DNA of 64,000 bases from Isoptericola halotolerans (GCF_013149785.1 NZ_JABEZU010000004.1:271930-335929); one strand, 5' to 3'. Shown: positions 17,518 to 26,813, counted from the stretch's first letter. The notes: generated by a model not told the origin, from the sequence alone. Numbers and translations are program-made.

Positions 17518-17572
17518 GCCTCGAGCCTCGCGGGAGCCGGAGGACGGCGGATCCCCCGCCGCGACCACTCCC

Positions 17573-17594
17573 CTCCCCCGGTCGGGGGAACGTC
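17573..17594 (-). repeat. 22-bp repeat copy 1 (palindromic core)
   Basis: On the minus strand it reads GACGTTCCCCCGACCGGGGGAG. It starts at the stop codon of the response regulator and ends 55 bases before the membrane protein start. It is identical to copy 2 at 19698-19719. The CCCCC-GACC-GGGGG core can form a 5-bp hairpin or serve as an operator. Confidence 0.7.
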
Positions 17595-18297
17595 AGCCGG
17601 CCTGCACGAACCCCGAGGTGTACGCCCGGACCACGGCCTGGGTGCGGTCCCGGACGCCCAGCTTGCCCAGCACGTTGCCCACGTGGGTGCGCACCGTCTC
17701 GACACCGAGGTATAGCGCGGCCGCGATCTCGGCGTTCGACATCCCGTCCGCCATCAGCCGCAGCACCTCCCCCTCCCGCTCGGTGAGCCGGGCCGAGGCG
17801 AGCGCGTCGCCCGACGGCGGCCGTGCGGTGGCGAGGCGTCGCACGGCGTCGGGGAACAGCAGCGAGTCGCCCCGGGCGACCAGGTGCACGGCGGCCCGCG
17901 CGATCTCGTCGGGACGCGCTCGCTTCAGCAGGAACCCCTGCGCGCCCGCCTGGAGGGCGTCGAGCACGTGGTCGTCGTTCTCGAAGGTGGTCAGCACGAG
18001 CACCCGGGGCGTGGGCCCTCGTCGGGCGGGGTCGAGGAGGGCTCGCGTCGCGGCGATGCCGTCCACGCGCGGCATCCGCACGTCCATGAGCACCACGTCG
18101 GGCGTCGTGTCGGCGACGAGCCGCAGGACGCCCGTGCCGTCCTCGGCCTCCCCGACCACCCGGAGGCCCGGCTCGGCGTCGAGCACGACCCGCAGCCCGG
18201 CACGCACCAGCGGCTCGTCGTCGACGATCGCGACCCGCACCGGTCCTGCGCCGGTCGCTGCGCCGTCGCCGTCACCGTCACCGTGGAAGGACCTCAC
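17593..18297 (-). CDS. NarL/FixJ-type response regulator
   Basis: A 234-residue regulator: a receiver domain (VRVAIVDDEPLVRAGLR, phospho-acceptor D72 in VLMDVRMP, K at LLKRARPDE) and a C-terminal LuxR HTH (LTEREGEVLRLMADGMSNAE, VETVRTHVGNVLGKLGVRDR). The GTG at 18297 overlaps the kinase stop as GTGA. This adds a Gly/Asp-rich leader of about 18 residues, so an internal GTG just before VRVAIVDD is an alternative start. It forms a two-component pair with the kinase upstream. Confidence 0.92.
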   Translation of the reverse strand: MRSFHGDGDGDGAATGAGPVRVAIVDDEPLVRAGLRVVLDAEPGLRVVGEAEDGTGVLRLVADTTPDVVLMDVRMPRVDGIAATRALLDPARRGPTPRVLVLTTFENDDHVLDALQAGAQGFLLKRARPDEIARAAVHLVARGDSLLFPDAVRRLATARPPSGDALASARLTEREGEVLRLMADGMSNAEIAAALYLGVETVRTHVGNVLGKLGVRDRTQAVVRAYTSGFVQAG

Positions 18298-19664
18298 GTG
18301 GCGGATCCTCTCGCACCCAGCGGGAGGCGCGCCCGCACCGCCCACCGGTGCGCGCCGTCCCGGTCCCCCGGCGCCGCGACCGCCGGTTCGGGCCCAGCCG
18401 CGAGGTGGCCGTCGAGGAGACGCACCCGGTCGGCCATCCCGGGCAGGCCACGACCCCCGCCTGCCGCACGGCCCGCTGCGGCGCCGCCCACCGGCGTCGA
18501 CGTCGCGGGCCGGACCGCGTTGAAGACCTCGATCTCCAACGCCTCGTCCTGCACCGCCAGAGCGACCTCGACCGTGGCGCCCGGCGCGTGCCGGACGGCG
18601 TTGGTCAGCGCCTCCTGCACGATGCGGTAGGCCTCCCGGGACACGGCCGCCGGCACGTCGGTCCGGTCCACCTGCGGGTCGGTGGACAGCACGGCGCTGG
18701 TCCCCGCGCGCCGTGCCTCCGCCACCAGGTCGGCCAGGTGGCGCAGGCCGCGCGCCGGTGGCGCCGGGACGGGGGTGCCGGTCGGTGGCGTGTCGGTGGA
18801 CCCGGTGTGCGCTCGCAGCAGCCCGAGCACGTGGTCGAGGTCGGCCATCGCGGTGCGACCGGTCTCCTCGACGGCGGCGAGCGCCCGGCGGGCGGCCTCG
18901 GGGTCGGAGTCGATCTGGCGTGCGGCCGCGGCCGCCTGCAACGTGGTGATCGTCAGGGCGTGGCCCACCGAGTCGTGCAGCTCGCGGGCGAGCCGGCCCC
19001 GTTCGGCGGCACGGCGGGCGTCGGCCTCGAGCTCGGCGATGCGTGCCGACTGGTCGGGCCCGAGCAGGGGGACCGCCGCCTGCCGCAGCACCCGGCGGGC
19101 GAGCGCGACGAGGTACGGCAGCGCGAGCAGCAGGACGACCGCCAGCGCGACCCAGGCGACCGGGCTGTCACTGATCATCGGCACGGTGACGCGCAGGAAG
19201 TCCCGGTCGACCCCCACCGCGGAGAGCACGAGCTGGGTGGCCAGCGGCACCGCGAGCAGGAGGCCGACGGTGACGGCGGCACCGAGCACCAGGTGCAGGA
19301 CGTACCAGGCGGCGCCCCGCCACCGGGTGGCGGGGCTCGGCCGGCCCGACGGCTCGGGGAGGTCGACGGCGTCCACGTCGAGGAAGGTCCGCACGGCCAG
19401 GACCTGGAGCGTGCGGACCGGCTCGAGGAACGGCGGTGTCCCGACGATCGCGGCGGACAGCAGGGCGAGGACGACGACGGCGGCGCGGGGCACCCCCGTG
19501 TCGGCGAGCATCTGCACGAATCCGACGACCAGCGTCAGGTAGGCGCCCGCGAGGACGCCGCCGATGATCAGGTAGACCCCGGCCCGCACGGTCGACGCGC
19601 TGGTCAGCGGGCGCAGGGCGCCCCGCGGTCCGGGGCGCCGTCGTCGGGCCGTGGGGGTCGCCAT
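18294..19664 (-). CDS. HisKA_3-type sensor histidine kinase
   Basis: A 456-residue kinase. About four membrane helices lie in residues 25-190, with a long loop of polar residues between the pairs. The HisKA_3 box RLARELHDSVGHALT has phospho-acceptor H230. The C-terminal ATPase domain has the N-box VQEALTNAVRHAPG and a G-box GRGLPGMADRVRLLDG. This architecture is typical of actinobacterial kinases that sense membrane or cell-envelope states. It is the first gene of the pair and is preceded by copy 2 of the 22-bp repeat. Confidence 0.92.
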   Translation of the reverse strand: MATPTARRRRPGPRGALRPLTSASTVRAGVYLIIGGVLAGAYLTLVVGFVQMLADTGVPRAAVVVLALLSAAIVGTPPFLEPVRTLQVLAVRTFLDVDAVDLPEPSGRPSPATRWRGAAWYVLHLVLGAAVTVGLLLAVPLATQLVLSAVGVDRDFLRVTVPMISDSPVAWVALAVVLLLALPYLVALARRVLRQAAVPLLGPDQSARIAELEADARRAAERGRLARELHDSVGHALTITTLQAAAAARQIDSDPEAARRALAAVEETGRTAMADLDHVLGLLRAHTGSTDTPPTGTPVPAPPARGLRHLADLVAEARRAGTSAVLSTDPQVDRTDVPAAVSREAYRIVQEALTNAVRHAPGATVEVALAVQDEALEIEVFNAVRPATSTPVGGAAAGRAAGGGRGLPGMADRVRLLDGHLAAGPEPAVAAPGDRDGAHRWAVRARLPLGARGSAT

Positions 19665-19697
19665 TCGGCCAGTCTGCCGAGCACGTCGGCGCAGCGC

Positions 19698-19719
19698 CTC
19701 CCCCGGTCGGGGGAACGTC
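19698..19719 (-). repeat. 22-bp repeat copy 2 (palindromic core)
   Basis: Identical over 22 bases and in the same orientation as copy 1. It lies between the acyltransferase stop codon and the kinase gene start, 33 bases upstream of the latter. Confidence 0.7.
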
Positions 19720-20367
19720 TCAGGCGGCGAGCTGCTGGCCGCTCATCCGGTGGATCGACGTCATGACCTCGTCGGTGAGCCGGCGTCGCGCCTGGGCCGG
19801 CCGCGCGCCGGCCTCGATCTGCCGGGAGGGGTCGATCGGGGTGCCGAAGTCGACCCTGATCCCCCGGGTGAGCCGAGGTATCCGCTTGCCGACGGGCTGC
19901 ACCTTGTCGGTGCCGCGCAGGGCGACCGGCACCACGGGTGCGGCGCCGGCGAGCGCCAGCCAGGCCACCCCGGTGTGGCCCTTCTGCAGCCGTCCGTCCC
20001 GGGACCGGGTGCCCTCGGGGTAGATGCCGAACGCGTCGCCGCGTCGGAGCACCTGCAGGGCGTCCTCGAGGGACCGCTGCCCGGCGCGCGGGTCCTCGCG
20101 GTCCACGGGGATGTGCCCCATGGTCGTGAAGAACCAGCGCGAGACGCGGCCCCGCACGCCCCGACCTGTCCAGTACTCCGCCTTGGCGATGAAGGTGACG
20201 TGCCGCGGCACCACCAGCGGCAGGATGATCGAGTCGATGAACGACAGGTGGTTGCTCGCGATGATGACGGGACCGCGACGGGGGATGTGGTGCAGGCCGG
20301 TGACCTGGGGACGCAGGAACACGTACACCAGGAGCGACAGCACGAGCTTGAGGATGCGGTACGTCAC
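19720..20367 (-). CDS. plsC: 1-acylglycerol-3-phosphate O-acyltransferase
   Basis: A 215-residue PlsC-family protein. It has the catalytic NHxxxxD motif (SNHLSFID, H40 and D45), the substrate-binding motif YPEGTRSRDG and the third block VVPVALRGTDK. A hydrophobic N-terminal helix suggests membrane association. It acylates lysophosphatidate to phosphatidate in phospholipid synthesis. It is separated from the downstream kinase by only the repeat element, so read-through is possible. Confidence 0.92.
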   Translation of the reverse strand: MTYRILKLVLSLLVYVFLRPQVTGLHHIPRRGPVIIASNHLSFIDSIILPLVVPRHVTFIAKAEYWTGRGVRGRVSRWFFTTMGHIPVDREDPRAGQRSLEDALQVLRRGDAFGIYPEGTRSRDGRLQKGHTGVAWLALAGAAPVVPVALRGTDKVQPVGKRIPRLTRGIRVDFGTPIDPSRQIEAGARPAQARRRLTDEVMTSIHRMSGQQLAA

Positions 20368-20414
20368 CGGCCCATTGTGCCCCCGGTCGCTGCCCGAGGC
20401 ACCCCCCTCTCGGT

Positions 20415-21674
20415 TCAGCCGAGCGTGACGAGGTAGTCCTCGGCGTCGTCGTCCCAGGCCAGGGCGACGGCGTCGGCGGCAGCAGCAGCCTTGCAGAACT
20501 GCAGGAACCCGCCGTAGCCGAGCGCCTTCTCGGAGAAGTCGGGCCGGCGCTTGCGCACGTGGTTCTTCAGGCCGGAGAGCGCGGCGGTGCCACCCGCCTC
20601 CTGGACGACGGTGCGCAGCAGGTCGAACGCCTTGGCGCTGTCGGGCTGCTCGGGCAGCTCGACCACGGGGTCGCCGGAGGACGGCCCGTCGGTGAGGACG
20701 ACGACGTCGCGGTCGGCGAGGTAGCGCAGGAACTCCCCGAAGGTGCGGAAGCCGTAGTCGGACTCGCTGAAGGTCGGCTCCTTGCGCACGAGCGTGCGCT
20801 TGAGCTGGGAGGCGGTGACGGAGCCGGAGGCCGACCCCTGCAGACCGGCGAGGGTCTGGGCGACCTTGACCTCCATGGTGGGCGGCTCGCCCGCGGGGGC
20901 GTCGTCGTCCTCGTCGTTGGCCGGCTCGGGCGCCCGGTCGGGCACGTCCACGGGTTCCGGGAGCGTGATCTCGGGCTTCTTGCGTCGCGTCCTGCCCGTC
21001 GTGCCGGACGCCGTGCCCGACGGCGCGTCGGCGGTGGCGTCGGCCGGGGTGGCCGCGGCGTCGGCCGGGGCACTGTCAGGCACGGGTGCGGTCTTGGCCC
21101 GGCCGGTGCTGGTGCCGGCGGTACGGGTGCCGGCACGGCCGGAGCCGGAGCGCTTCGTGGTGCTCTTCTTGGGCCGCGACTCGCTCTCGTCGGGGACGTC
21201 CACACCCTCGAGGCGGTCGTAGAAGAGGAACTCGTCGCAGGCGGAGGGCAGCAGGCGGGAGGTCGACTTCTCGACGCCGACGCCGATGACGCGCTTGTCG
21301 AGTTCGCGCAGCTTGTGCACCAGCGGGGAGAAGTCGGAGTCGCCTGTACACATGACGAAGGTCGAGATGTACTCCCGCTCGAAGGCCATCTCGATGGCGT
21401 CGACGACCATCTTGATGTCAGCAGCGTTCTTGCGCGAGGCGCCCATCCGCTGCGGCATCTCGATGAGCTCGACCTGGTGGCGGGTGAGCATCCGGCGGTC
21501 CTCGTCGAAGTACGACCAGTCCGCGTACGCGCGCCGCGTCACCACCCGGCCGCGCACCGCGAGGGCGTCGGCGATCGGCTGGAAGTCGAACTGCATGCCA
21601 CCCAGGTGCTCCCGGGCGCCGAGCGCGAGGTTCTCGTAGTCGAGGAAGACGGCAAGGCGCTCTTCGGTGTCCAT
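20415..21674 (-). CDS. NYN-domain protein with two OST-HTH/LOTUS domains
   Basis: A 419-residue protein. The N-terminal NYN (PIN-like) nuclease domain spans residues 1-155, with the metal-site motifs VFLDYENLA, ADIKMVVDAIEMA and VMCTGDSDFSPLV. A low-complexity Ala/Thr/Pro/Lys linker follows (about 165-265). Two LOTUS-like winged-helix repeats end the protein (VAQTLAGLQG...TLVRKEPTFSESDYGFRTF and LRTVVQEAGG...HVRKRRPDFSEKALGYGGF). Such proteins are predicted RNases acting on structured RNA or RNA:protein complexes. The substrate is unknown. Confidence 0.9.
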   Translation of the reverse strand: MDTEERLAVFLDYENLALGAREHLGGMQFDFQPIADALAVRGRVVTRRAYADWSYFDEDRRMLTRHQVELIEMPQRMGASRKNAADIKMVVDAIEMAFEREYISTFVMCTGDSDFSPLVHKLRELDKRVIGVGVEKSTSRLLPSACDEFLFYDRLEGVDVPDESESRPKKSTTKRSGSGRAGTRTAGTSTGRAKTAPVPDSAPADAAATPADATADAPSGTASGTTGRTRRKKPEITLPEPVDVPDRAPEPANDEDDDAPAGEPPTMEVKVAQTLAGLQGSASGSVTASQLKRTLVRKEPTFSESDYGFRTFGEFLRYLADRDVVVLTDGPSSGDPVVELPEQPDSAKAFDLLRTVVQEAGGTAALSGLKNHVRKRRPDFSEKALGYGGFLQFCKAAAAADAVALAWDDDAEDYLVTLG

Positions 21675-21845
21675 GCCCGCCAGCCTACGGGTGCGCGGGA
21701 CACCCTGCGTGGTCCCGGGACCACCCATCCCGTCACAGCGCTCCGCCCAGATCCTCGCCGCGCTCCGCCCAGCCGACCGACCGGGCCCGCTGGAGGCCCC
21801 GGATCCCGACCGACCGTGTGGTCATACCACCAGGGAGGGAGACCC

Positions 21846-22019
21846 ATGTACCAGGGAACCACCATCGGATCGGGCGGAGCGCTGGCCATGACCGGCGCGG
21901 CCGCCACCGTCTACGGGATCGTCGGAGCCTGGACGCTCGTCGTCGCAGGGCTCGCGCTGCTGACGATCGTGCGGGTCATGGCCCGGCGTCGCCGTGCGGT
22001 CCCCGAGCCGAGCCGGTGA
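21846..22019 (+). CDS. small single-pass membrane peptide
   Basis: A 57-residue ORF beginning MYQGTTIGSGGALAMTGAAA, then one long hydrophobic helix, then an RRRR cluster. This resembles the short LPXTG-anchor-like small proteins common in actinobacteria: a TG near the helix followed by basic residues. GGAGGGAG lies seven bases upstream. Function unknown. Confidence 0.65.
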   Translation: MYQGTTIGSGGALAMTGAAATVYGIVGAWTLVVAGLALLTIVRVMARRRRAVPEPSR

Positions 22020-22043
22020 GCCGCCGCTCGGCCCCGAGCACCG

Positions 22044-22253
22044 TCACCGTGCCGGCCGCTCGGTACCGAGCCCGCTCACCGCGAGCGCCTCGAGGGCCCG
22101 GTCGCGCAGGGCCCGGGCGCCTCGCAGCCGCAGGACCCGGTGGCCGGCGTCGTCGAGCAGGTCGCCGGCGCGGCGGAGGATCGACGTCCGCGACGCGATC
22201 TCATCATGCGGTCGCGGTTGTCCGTAGGGTGGTCGGTGCGTAGAGTCGGTCAC
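22044..22253 (-). CDS. possible small basic protein
   Basis: A 69-codon frame with genome-like codon bias in its second half (RRAGDLLDDAGHRVLRLRGA then RALRDRALEAL). The annotated ATG lies inside the metF promoter, so the true start may be later or the frame may not be used. No family recognised. Confidence 0.35.
   Translation of the reverse strand: MTDSTHRPPYGQPRPHDEIASRTSILRRAGDLLDDAGHRVLRLRGARALRDRALEALAVSGLGTERPAR
22218..22246 (+). promoter_or_regulatory. promoter of the metF-metE unit
   Basis: A -35 TTGTCC (22218-22223), a 17-base spacer and a -10 TAGAGT (22241-22246). They place transcription start at about 22253, right at the base of the riboswitch. Confidence 0.65.
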
Positions 22254-22365
22254 GAAGCCATCCAGAGCGGCCGAGAGTCCTGGCTCGACGACGCCGCAGC
22301 AACCCGTTCTCCGACGGAAGCCTCCCGAGGACGAAGGTGCTCAACACCAGGCCCGATGGAGTGAC
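22249..22365 (+). promoter_or_regulatory. SAM riboswitch (S-box class)
   Basis: The leader carries the S-box core: ATCCAGAGCGGCCGAGAG, then GCAACC in the P3/P4 junction, then AAGGTGCTCAACACCAG. The closing helix P1 pairs CCATC (22258-22262) with GATGG (22355-22359), and GTCAC with GTGAC. The 3' strand of P1 contains the metF Shine-Dalgarno GGAG (22358-22361), six bases before the ATG. SAM binding is therefore expected to block translation directly. Confidence 0.88.
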
Positions 22366-22367
22366 GC

Positions 22368-23363
22368 ATGGTCGCCGAGGCACTGACGTACCGCTACCGC
22401 CCGACGGTGAGCTTCGAGCTCATGCCGCCGCGGCGGCCCGAGGCTGCCCCGAAGTTCTGGGAGACGGCACGCCGGCTCGTCGCCACGAACCCCGACTTCG
22501 TCTCCGTGACCTACGGCGCCGGGGGCGGTGACCGCGCCACCGCGCGCCAGGTGGTGGCCACCCTCCTCGAGGGCACACCGGTGCTCCCCATCGCCCACCT
22601 GACCTGCGTGGGAGCCTCCCGCGAGGACGTCTCCGCCGTCGTCGACGAGTTCCTCGAGGCCGGCGTGCGCAGCTTCCTCGCCCTGCGCGGCGACCCCCCG
22701 CGCGACCAGCCCGACTGGCGGCCGCCGGCCGACGGCGTGCACTCCTCGATCGAGCTCGTCGCGCTGCTGCGCGAGGTCGAGGCCCGCCGCTGCGCCGTCG
22801 ACCCCGCCGCGGCCGTCCGAGGAGCCGCACGCCCCCTGACGGTCGCCGTCGCGACGTTCCCCGACGGCAACCGCCAGGCCGGGACCACCCGCGCCCAGGA
22901 GGTGCACCGCCTGCTGGAGAAGCAGCAGGCCGGCGCCTCCTTCGCGATCACCCAGCTGTTCTACGCCGCGGACAGCTACACCGACTTCGTCACCGAGGCC
23001 CGCGCGGCCGGAGTGACGATCCCGATCCTCGCCGGGCTGATGCCCGCGACCGAGCCGCGCCGGCTCCGTCGCGTCGAGGAGCTCACCGGCGTCCCGGCGC
23101 CCCAGCACCTGCTGGACGCCCTGGACGCCCTGCCGGACCCGGAGGCGCAGCACGCCTACGGGACCGCGTTCGGCGTCGAGCTCGCGCAGCGCGTGCTCGA
23201 TGCGGGCGCGCCCGGTCTGCACGTGTACACGTTCAACAAGTACCGACCCGCTCTGGACCTGCTCGAGGGTGTCCACCTCGGCGGTCGGACGCCGCACGGC
23301 GTCCCCGACCTGGCCAGAAGGCCGCTGGTACCGAGCATCCCGACACAGGCTCCCGCCGTCTGA
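22368..23363 (+). CDS. metF: 5,10-methylenetetrahydrofolate reductase
   Basis: A 331-residue TIM-barrel flavoprotein. Family blocks visible are [59 protein letters not shown] and [10 protein letters not shown] at the end. It reduces methylene-THF to methyl-THF, the methyl donor for MetE. It lies directly behind the SAM riboswitch and is followed by metE in the same direction. The methionine context makes the call firm. Confidence 0.96.
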   Translation: MVAEALTYRYRPTVSFELMPPRRPEAAPKFWETARRLVATNPDFVSVTYGAGGGDRATARQVVATLLEGTPVLPIAHLTCVGASREDVSAVVDEFLEAGVRSFLALRGDPPRDQPDWRPPADGVHSSIELVALLREVEARRCAVDPAAAVRGAARPLTVAVATFPDGNRQAGTTRAQEVHRLLEKQQAGASFAITQLFYAADSYTDFVTEARAAGVTIPILAGLMPATEPRRLRRVEELTGVPAPQHLLDALDALPDPEAQHAYGTAFGVELAQRVLDAGAPGLHVYTFNKYRPALDLLEGVHLGGRTPHGVPDLARRPLVPSIPTQAPAV

Positions 23364-23368
23364 CCCGG

Positions 23369-23430
23369 CGCCGAGCAGGAGGTTGCGCCCGCAACGATCG
23401 ACGAGAACGGGCACAACCTCCTGGTCGGCG
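23369..23430 (+). other. long imperfect hairpin between metF and metE
   Basis: Starting five bases after the metF stop, nested arms pair 6 + 10 + 4 bp, with a G:G and a C:A mismatch between them. The core arms are CAGGAGGTTG (23376-23385) and CAACCTCCTG (23414-23423). The loop is 18 bases. There is no T-run after it. The metE start is 36 bases further on. Confidence 0.7.
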
Positions 23431-23466
23431 ACGAACACGGCGGGAAAACCGACACCAGGAGTGCTC

Positions 23467-25902
23467 ATGACCACCACCGACACCACCTCGACCGGCACGC
23501 CGGCCGGCACCGCCTTCCCCGGCGGCACGATCCTCGGCTACCCCCGCGTGGGCCGGCGCCGCGAGCTCAAGCGCGCCGTCGAGGCGTACTGGGCCGGGCG
23601 CACCGACGTCGCCGAGCTCGAGGACACCGCCGCCGCGCTGCGCCGCGCCACCCTGCAGCGCCTCGTCCAGCTCGGGCTGGACCCGGACGACGGCTCCGTG
23701 CCCGGCTCCTTCTCCTTCTACGACCAGGTGCTCGACGTCGTCGCGCTGCTCGGCGCCGTCCCGGAGCGGTTCCGCGACCTCGTCGCCGACGACGGCGCGC
23801 TCGACCTGGCGGGCTACTTCACCGTCGCCCGGGGCCGCGGCGAGGACGCGCCGCTCGAGATGACCAAGTGGTTCGACACGAACTACCACTACCTGGTCCC
23901 CGAGATCAGCGAGTCCACACCGGTCTCGTTCGCCGGGGACCGCGTCGTGCGGGAGTTCGCCGAGGCCCGGGAGGCCGGGATCACCACCCGCCCGGTGCTC
24001 GTCGGACCGGTGACGTTCCTCGCCCTGTCCAAGGCCGCGGACGACGCCGGTGAGGGCTTCCACCCGCTCGACCGGCTCGACGACGTCGTCGCCGCGTACG
24101 CGGACCTGCTCCGGGCGCTGGCCGCGGCCGGGGTGCCGTGGGTGCAGCTCGACGAGCCCGTCCTCGTCTCGGACACCGTCGACGCACCCGCCGCCCGCAT
24201 CGACGCCGCGATCACCAGCGCGTACGGGGCGTTGACCGACCTCGCCGTCGGCACCGAGCGTCCGGCCGTGCTCGTGGCCGCCCCGTTCGGCGGTCTGGCC
24301 ACGGACACGTCGGACGGCTCCGTCCCGGCTCGCGACGGGCTGGCGCTGCTCGCGGGCACCGGCGTCGAGGCGATCGCGATCGACCTGGTCAAGGGGGCGG
24401 TCCCGACCGGCGACGGCACGGACGGCACGGTGCCCGGCCTGGGCAGCAAGACGCTCGTGGCGGGCGTCGTCGACGGCCACAACATCTGGCGCACGGACCT
24501 GGCCGCCCGGCTCGACACGCTCGACGCGCTGCGCCCGCTGGGCGCCGGTGCCCTCACGGTCGGCACGTCGACGTCCCTGCTGCACGTCCCGCACGACGTG
24601 GAGGACGAGACCTGGGAGGGCACGGCGGCCGACCGGGCCGGGCGGACCCCCGAGCTCCGACGCTGGCTGGCGTTCGCCGACCAGAAGGTCCGCGAGGTGA
24701 CCGTGCTGGCCCGCGCCCTGAGCGACGGTCCGGACGCGGTCCGCGAGGACCTCGACGCGGCGAGCGCGGCCCTGGCCGAGCGCGCGGCCGCGGTCGGCGT
24801 CGTCGTCCCGGCCGTCCGCGAGCGCCTGGCCGCCCTGACCGACGCGGACTTCGCCCGGGGCGCGCACGACGAGCGGGTCGCCGCCCAGCGCGAGCGGCTC
24901 GGGCTGCCGCCGCTGCCGACGACCACCATCGGGTCCTTCCCGCAGACGTCCGAGATCCGCAAGGCGCGGTCGGCCTGGGCCAAGGGCGAGCTCGGCGACG
25001 AGGCGTACACCGCGGCGATGCGTGCCGAGATCGAGCGCGTGGTCCGGCTGCAGGAGGAGATCGGGCTGGACGTGCTGGTGCACGGCGAGCCGGAGCGCAA
25101 CGACATGGTGCAGTACTTCGCGGAGCTGCTGGACGGGTTCGCGACGACGGACCTCGGGTGGGTGCAGTCGTACGGGTCGCGGTGCGTGCGTCCGCCGATC
25201 CTGTGGGGTGACGTCACCCGGCCGGCGCCGATGACGGTGGAGTGGACGCGCCACGCCCAGTCGCTCACGCCGCGCCCGGTGAAGGGGATGCTCACCGGCC
25301 CGGTGACGATCCTGGCGTGGTCGTTCGTGCGGGACGACCAGCCGCTGGCGGACACCGCGAACCAGGTGGCCCTCGCCCTGCGCGACGAGGTCCGTGACCT
25401 CGAGGCCGCCGGGACGGCCGTCGTGCAGGTGGACGAGCCGGCGCTGCGCGAGCTGCTGCCGCTGCGCCGTGCGGACCAGCCGGCCTACCTGGAGTGGTCG
25501 GTGGGGTCGTTCCGCCTGGCGACGGCGGGGGCGGCCGCCTCCACGCAGGTGCACACGCACCTGTGCTACTCGGAGTTCGGCGAGGTCATCGGGGCGATCG
25601 ACGGCCTCGACGCGGACGTGACGTCCATCGAGGCGGCGCGCTCGCGCATGGAGGTCGTCCCCGAGCTGGACGCGGCCGGGTATGCGCGTGGCGTCGGGCC
25701 GGGCGTCTACGACATCCACTCCCCCCGCGTGCCGTCGGCCGCCGAGCTCACCGAGCTGCTCGGTCTCGCGGTGAGGTCGATCGACCCGGAGGTGGTGTGG
25801 GCGAACCCGGACTGCGGGCTCAAGACCCGGGCCTACGCCGAGGTGGAGCCGTCGCTGCGCCACCTGGTCGAGGCGGCACGGACGGTGCGCGCCGGGCTCT
25901 GA
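23467..25902 (+). CDS. metE: cobalamin-independent methionine synthase
   Basis: An 811-residue protein of usual MetE length. The N-terminal domain begins [20 protein letters not shown]. The catalytic C-terminal half has [20 protein letters not shown] and [12 protein letters not shown]. The zinc ligands are in HTHLCYSEF (H698, C700) and NPDCGLKTR (C783). It transfers the methyl group of methyl-tetrahydrofolate polyglutamate to homocysteine. It is probably co-transcribed with metF and so under the SAM riboswitch, although its own ribosome site (CCAGGAG) lies after a large hairpin. Confidence 0.97.
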   Translation: MTTTDTTSTGTPAGTAFPGGTILGYPRVGRRRELKRAVEAYWAGRTDVAELEDTAAALRRATLQRLVQLGLDPDDGSVPGSFSFYDQVLDVVALLGAVPERFRDLVADDGALDLAGYFTVARGRGEDAPLEMTKWFDTNYHYLVPEISESTPVSFAGDRVVREFAEAREAGITTRPVLVGPVTFLALSKAADDAGEGFHPLDRLDDVVAAYADLLRALAAAGVPWVQLDEPVLVSDTVDAPAARIDAAITSAYGALTDLAVGTERPAVLVAAPFGGLATDTSDGSVPARDGLALLAGTGVEAIAIDLVKGAVPTGDGTDGTVPGLGSKTLVAGVVDGHNIWRTDLAARLDTLDALRPLGAGALTVGTSTSLLHVPHDVEDETWEGTAADRAGRTPELRRWLAFADQKVREVTVLARALSDGPDAVREDLDAASAALAERAAAVGVVVPAVRERLAALTDADFARGAHDERVAAQRERLGLPPLPTTTIGSFPQTSEIRKARSAWAKGELGDEAYTAAMRAEIERVVRLQEEIGLDVLVHGEPERNDMVQYFAELLDGFATTDLGWVQSYGSRCVRPPILWGDVTRPAPMTVEWTRHAQSLTPRPVKGMLTGPVTILAWSFVRDDQPLADTANQVALALRDEVRDLEAAGTAVVQVDEPALRELLPLRRADQPAYLEWSVGSFRLATAGAAASTQVHTHLCYSEFGEVIGAIDGLDADVTSIEAARSRMEVVPELDAAGYARGVGPGVYDIHSPRVPSAAELTELLGLAVRSIDPEVVWANPDCGLKTRAYAEVEPSLRHLVEAARTVRAGL

Positions 25903-25938
25903 CCACCCACCACCCACCCTCGGTGCCGAGCATGTGAT

Positions 25939-25970
25939 GGGGGCCCGTCCGGTCAGCCGGACGGGCCCCC
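25939..25970 (+). terminator. terminator of the met operon
   Basis: A perfect 14-bp stem with a TCAG loop (arm GGGGGCCCGTCCGG) begins 37 bases after the metE stop. Confidence 0.85.
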
Positions 25971-26312
25971 GTCGCATGTTCGGCGGTCCAGGGCGCCGGA
26001 CGTATTCCATGGTCCGGGGCAACCGTCGTGTGTCACCATGGTGGACGGTCGTGCCGCAGTGGCGGGCCGGGACACCGAGTCGAGGAGCGAGAGATGCAGC
26101 GCGTCGTCGCGGGGAGCGGGGTGGCCGTCGAGGCCTGCTCGGGCACCCCGTCGACCCAGGCCGCCTGCCGCTGATCCGACACCGGATCGTGCGCGGAGGT
26201 GACCTGGCCCTGCCGTGCCCACCTCCGCCCGCACCACCGCCTGCCGAGCGCCGAGCCGCTGCGCTCGTCGCGCCGTCGACCCCGGGTGGTGCCCGCTCCT
26301 GAAGGCCGACCC
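25971..26312. other. intergenic, no gene recognised
   Basis: About 340 bases between the metE terminator and the FBP-domain gene. Short frames on both strands lack family motifs or ribosome sites. Nothing is supported. Confidence 0.5.
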
Positions 26313-26813
26313 ATGAACCCCCTCACCGAACAGCAGATCCGCGCCAGCCTCGTCAACGCCACGCGCAGCGAGCGACAGCGGATGATCCTGCCCGACCTGG
26401 CGGCGATCCGCTGGGACCGTCTCGACTACCTCGGGTGGCGGGACCGCAAGCAGCCGCTCGCCGCCTACGCGGTCACCGAGCTCGACGGCGAACCCGTCGG
26501 CATCATCCTCCGCGCCCCGGAGACCAGCAGCCGCCGCGCCGCGATGTGCGCCTGGTGCGAGGACGTCGGCGACGGCAACGACACGTCGCTGTACGTCGCC
26601 CGGCGAGCCGGTGCCCCCGGTCGCAAGGGGAACACCATCGGGACCCTGATCTGCACGGACTTCCGTTGCTCGCGCAACGTTCGGCGCAGGCCCACCCTCG
26701 CCGAGTCCGGGGTCGACGACGACGCCGCACGCGCCACCGTCGTCGACCGTCGGATCGAGAGCCTGCGCGAACGCAGCCGGCGGTTCCTCGAGGAGGTGCG
26801 CAGCACCGCCTGA
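26313..26813 (+). CDS. FBP-domain (EF-G-binding, treble-clef zinc finger) protein
   Basis: A 166-residue protein. The N-terminal helical part (IRASLVNATRSERQRMILP) and the C-terminal four-cysteine domain (CAWCEDVG then CTDFRCSRNVRRR) match the FBP family related to the FusB/EF-G-binding proteins. FusB-type proteins bind elongation factor G on the ribosome and can protect against fusidic acid. Actinobacterial FBP proteins are often unstudied, so function here is inferred. The ATG at 26313 is used because the upstream in-frame sequence is compositionally unlike coding. Confidence 0.82.
   Translation: MNPLTEQQIRASLVNATRSERQRMILPDLAAIRWDRLDYLGWRDRKQPLAAYAVTELDGEPVGIILRAPETSSRRAAMCAWCEDVGDGNDTSLYVARRAGAPGRKGNTIGTLICTDFRCSRNVRRRPTLAESGVDDDAARATVVDRRIESLRERSRRFLEEVRSTA

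Noticed and set aside
23233-26022. A 929-codon open frame antisense to metE
   Set aside because: Repetitive Arg/Gly/Val-rich translation with no family pattern; it is the high-GC shadow of metE.
25934-26302. Open frame downstream of metE
   Set aside because: Begins inside the met terminator, with Arg/Pro-rich translation and no ribosome site.
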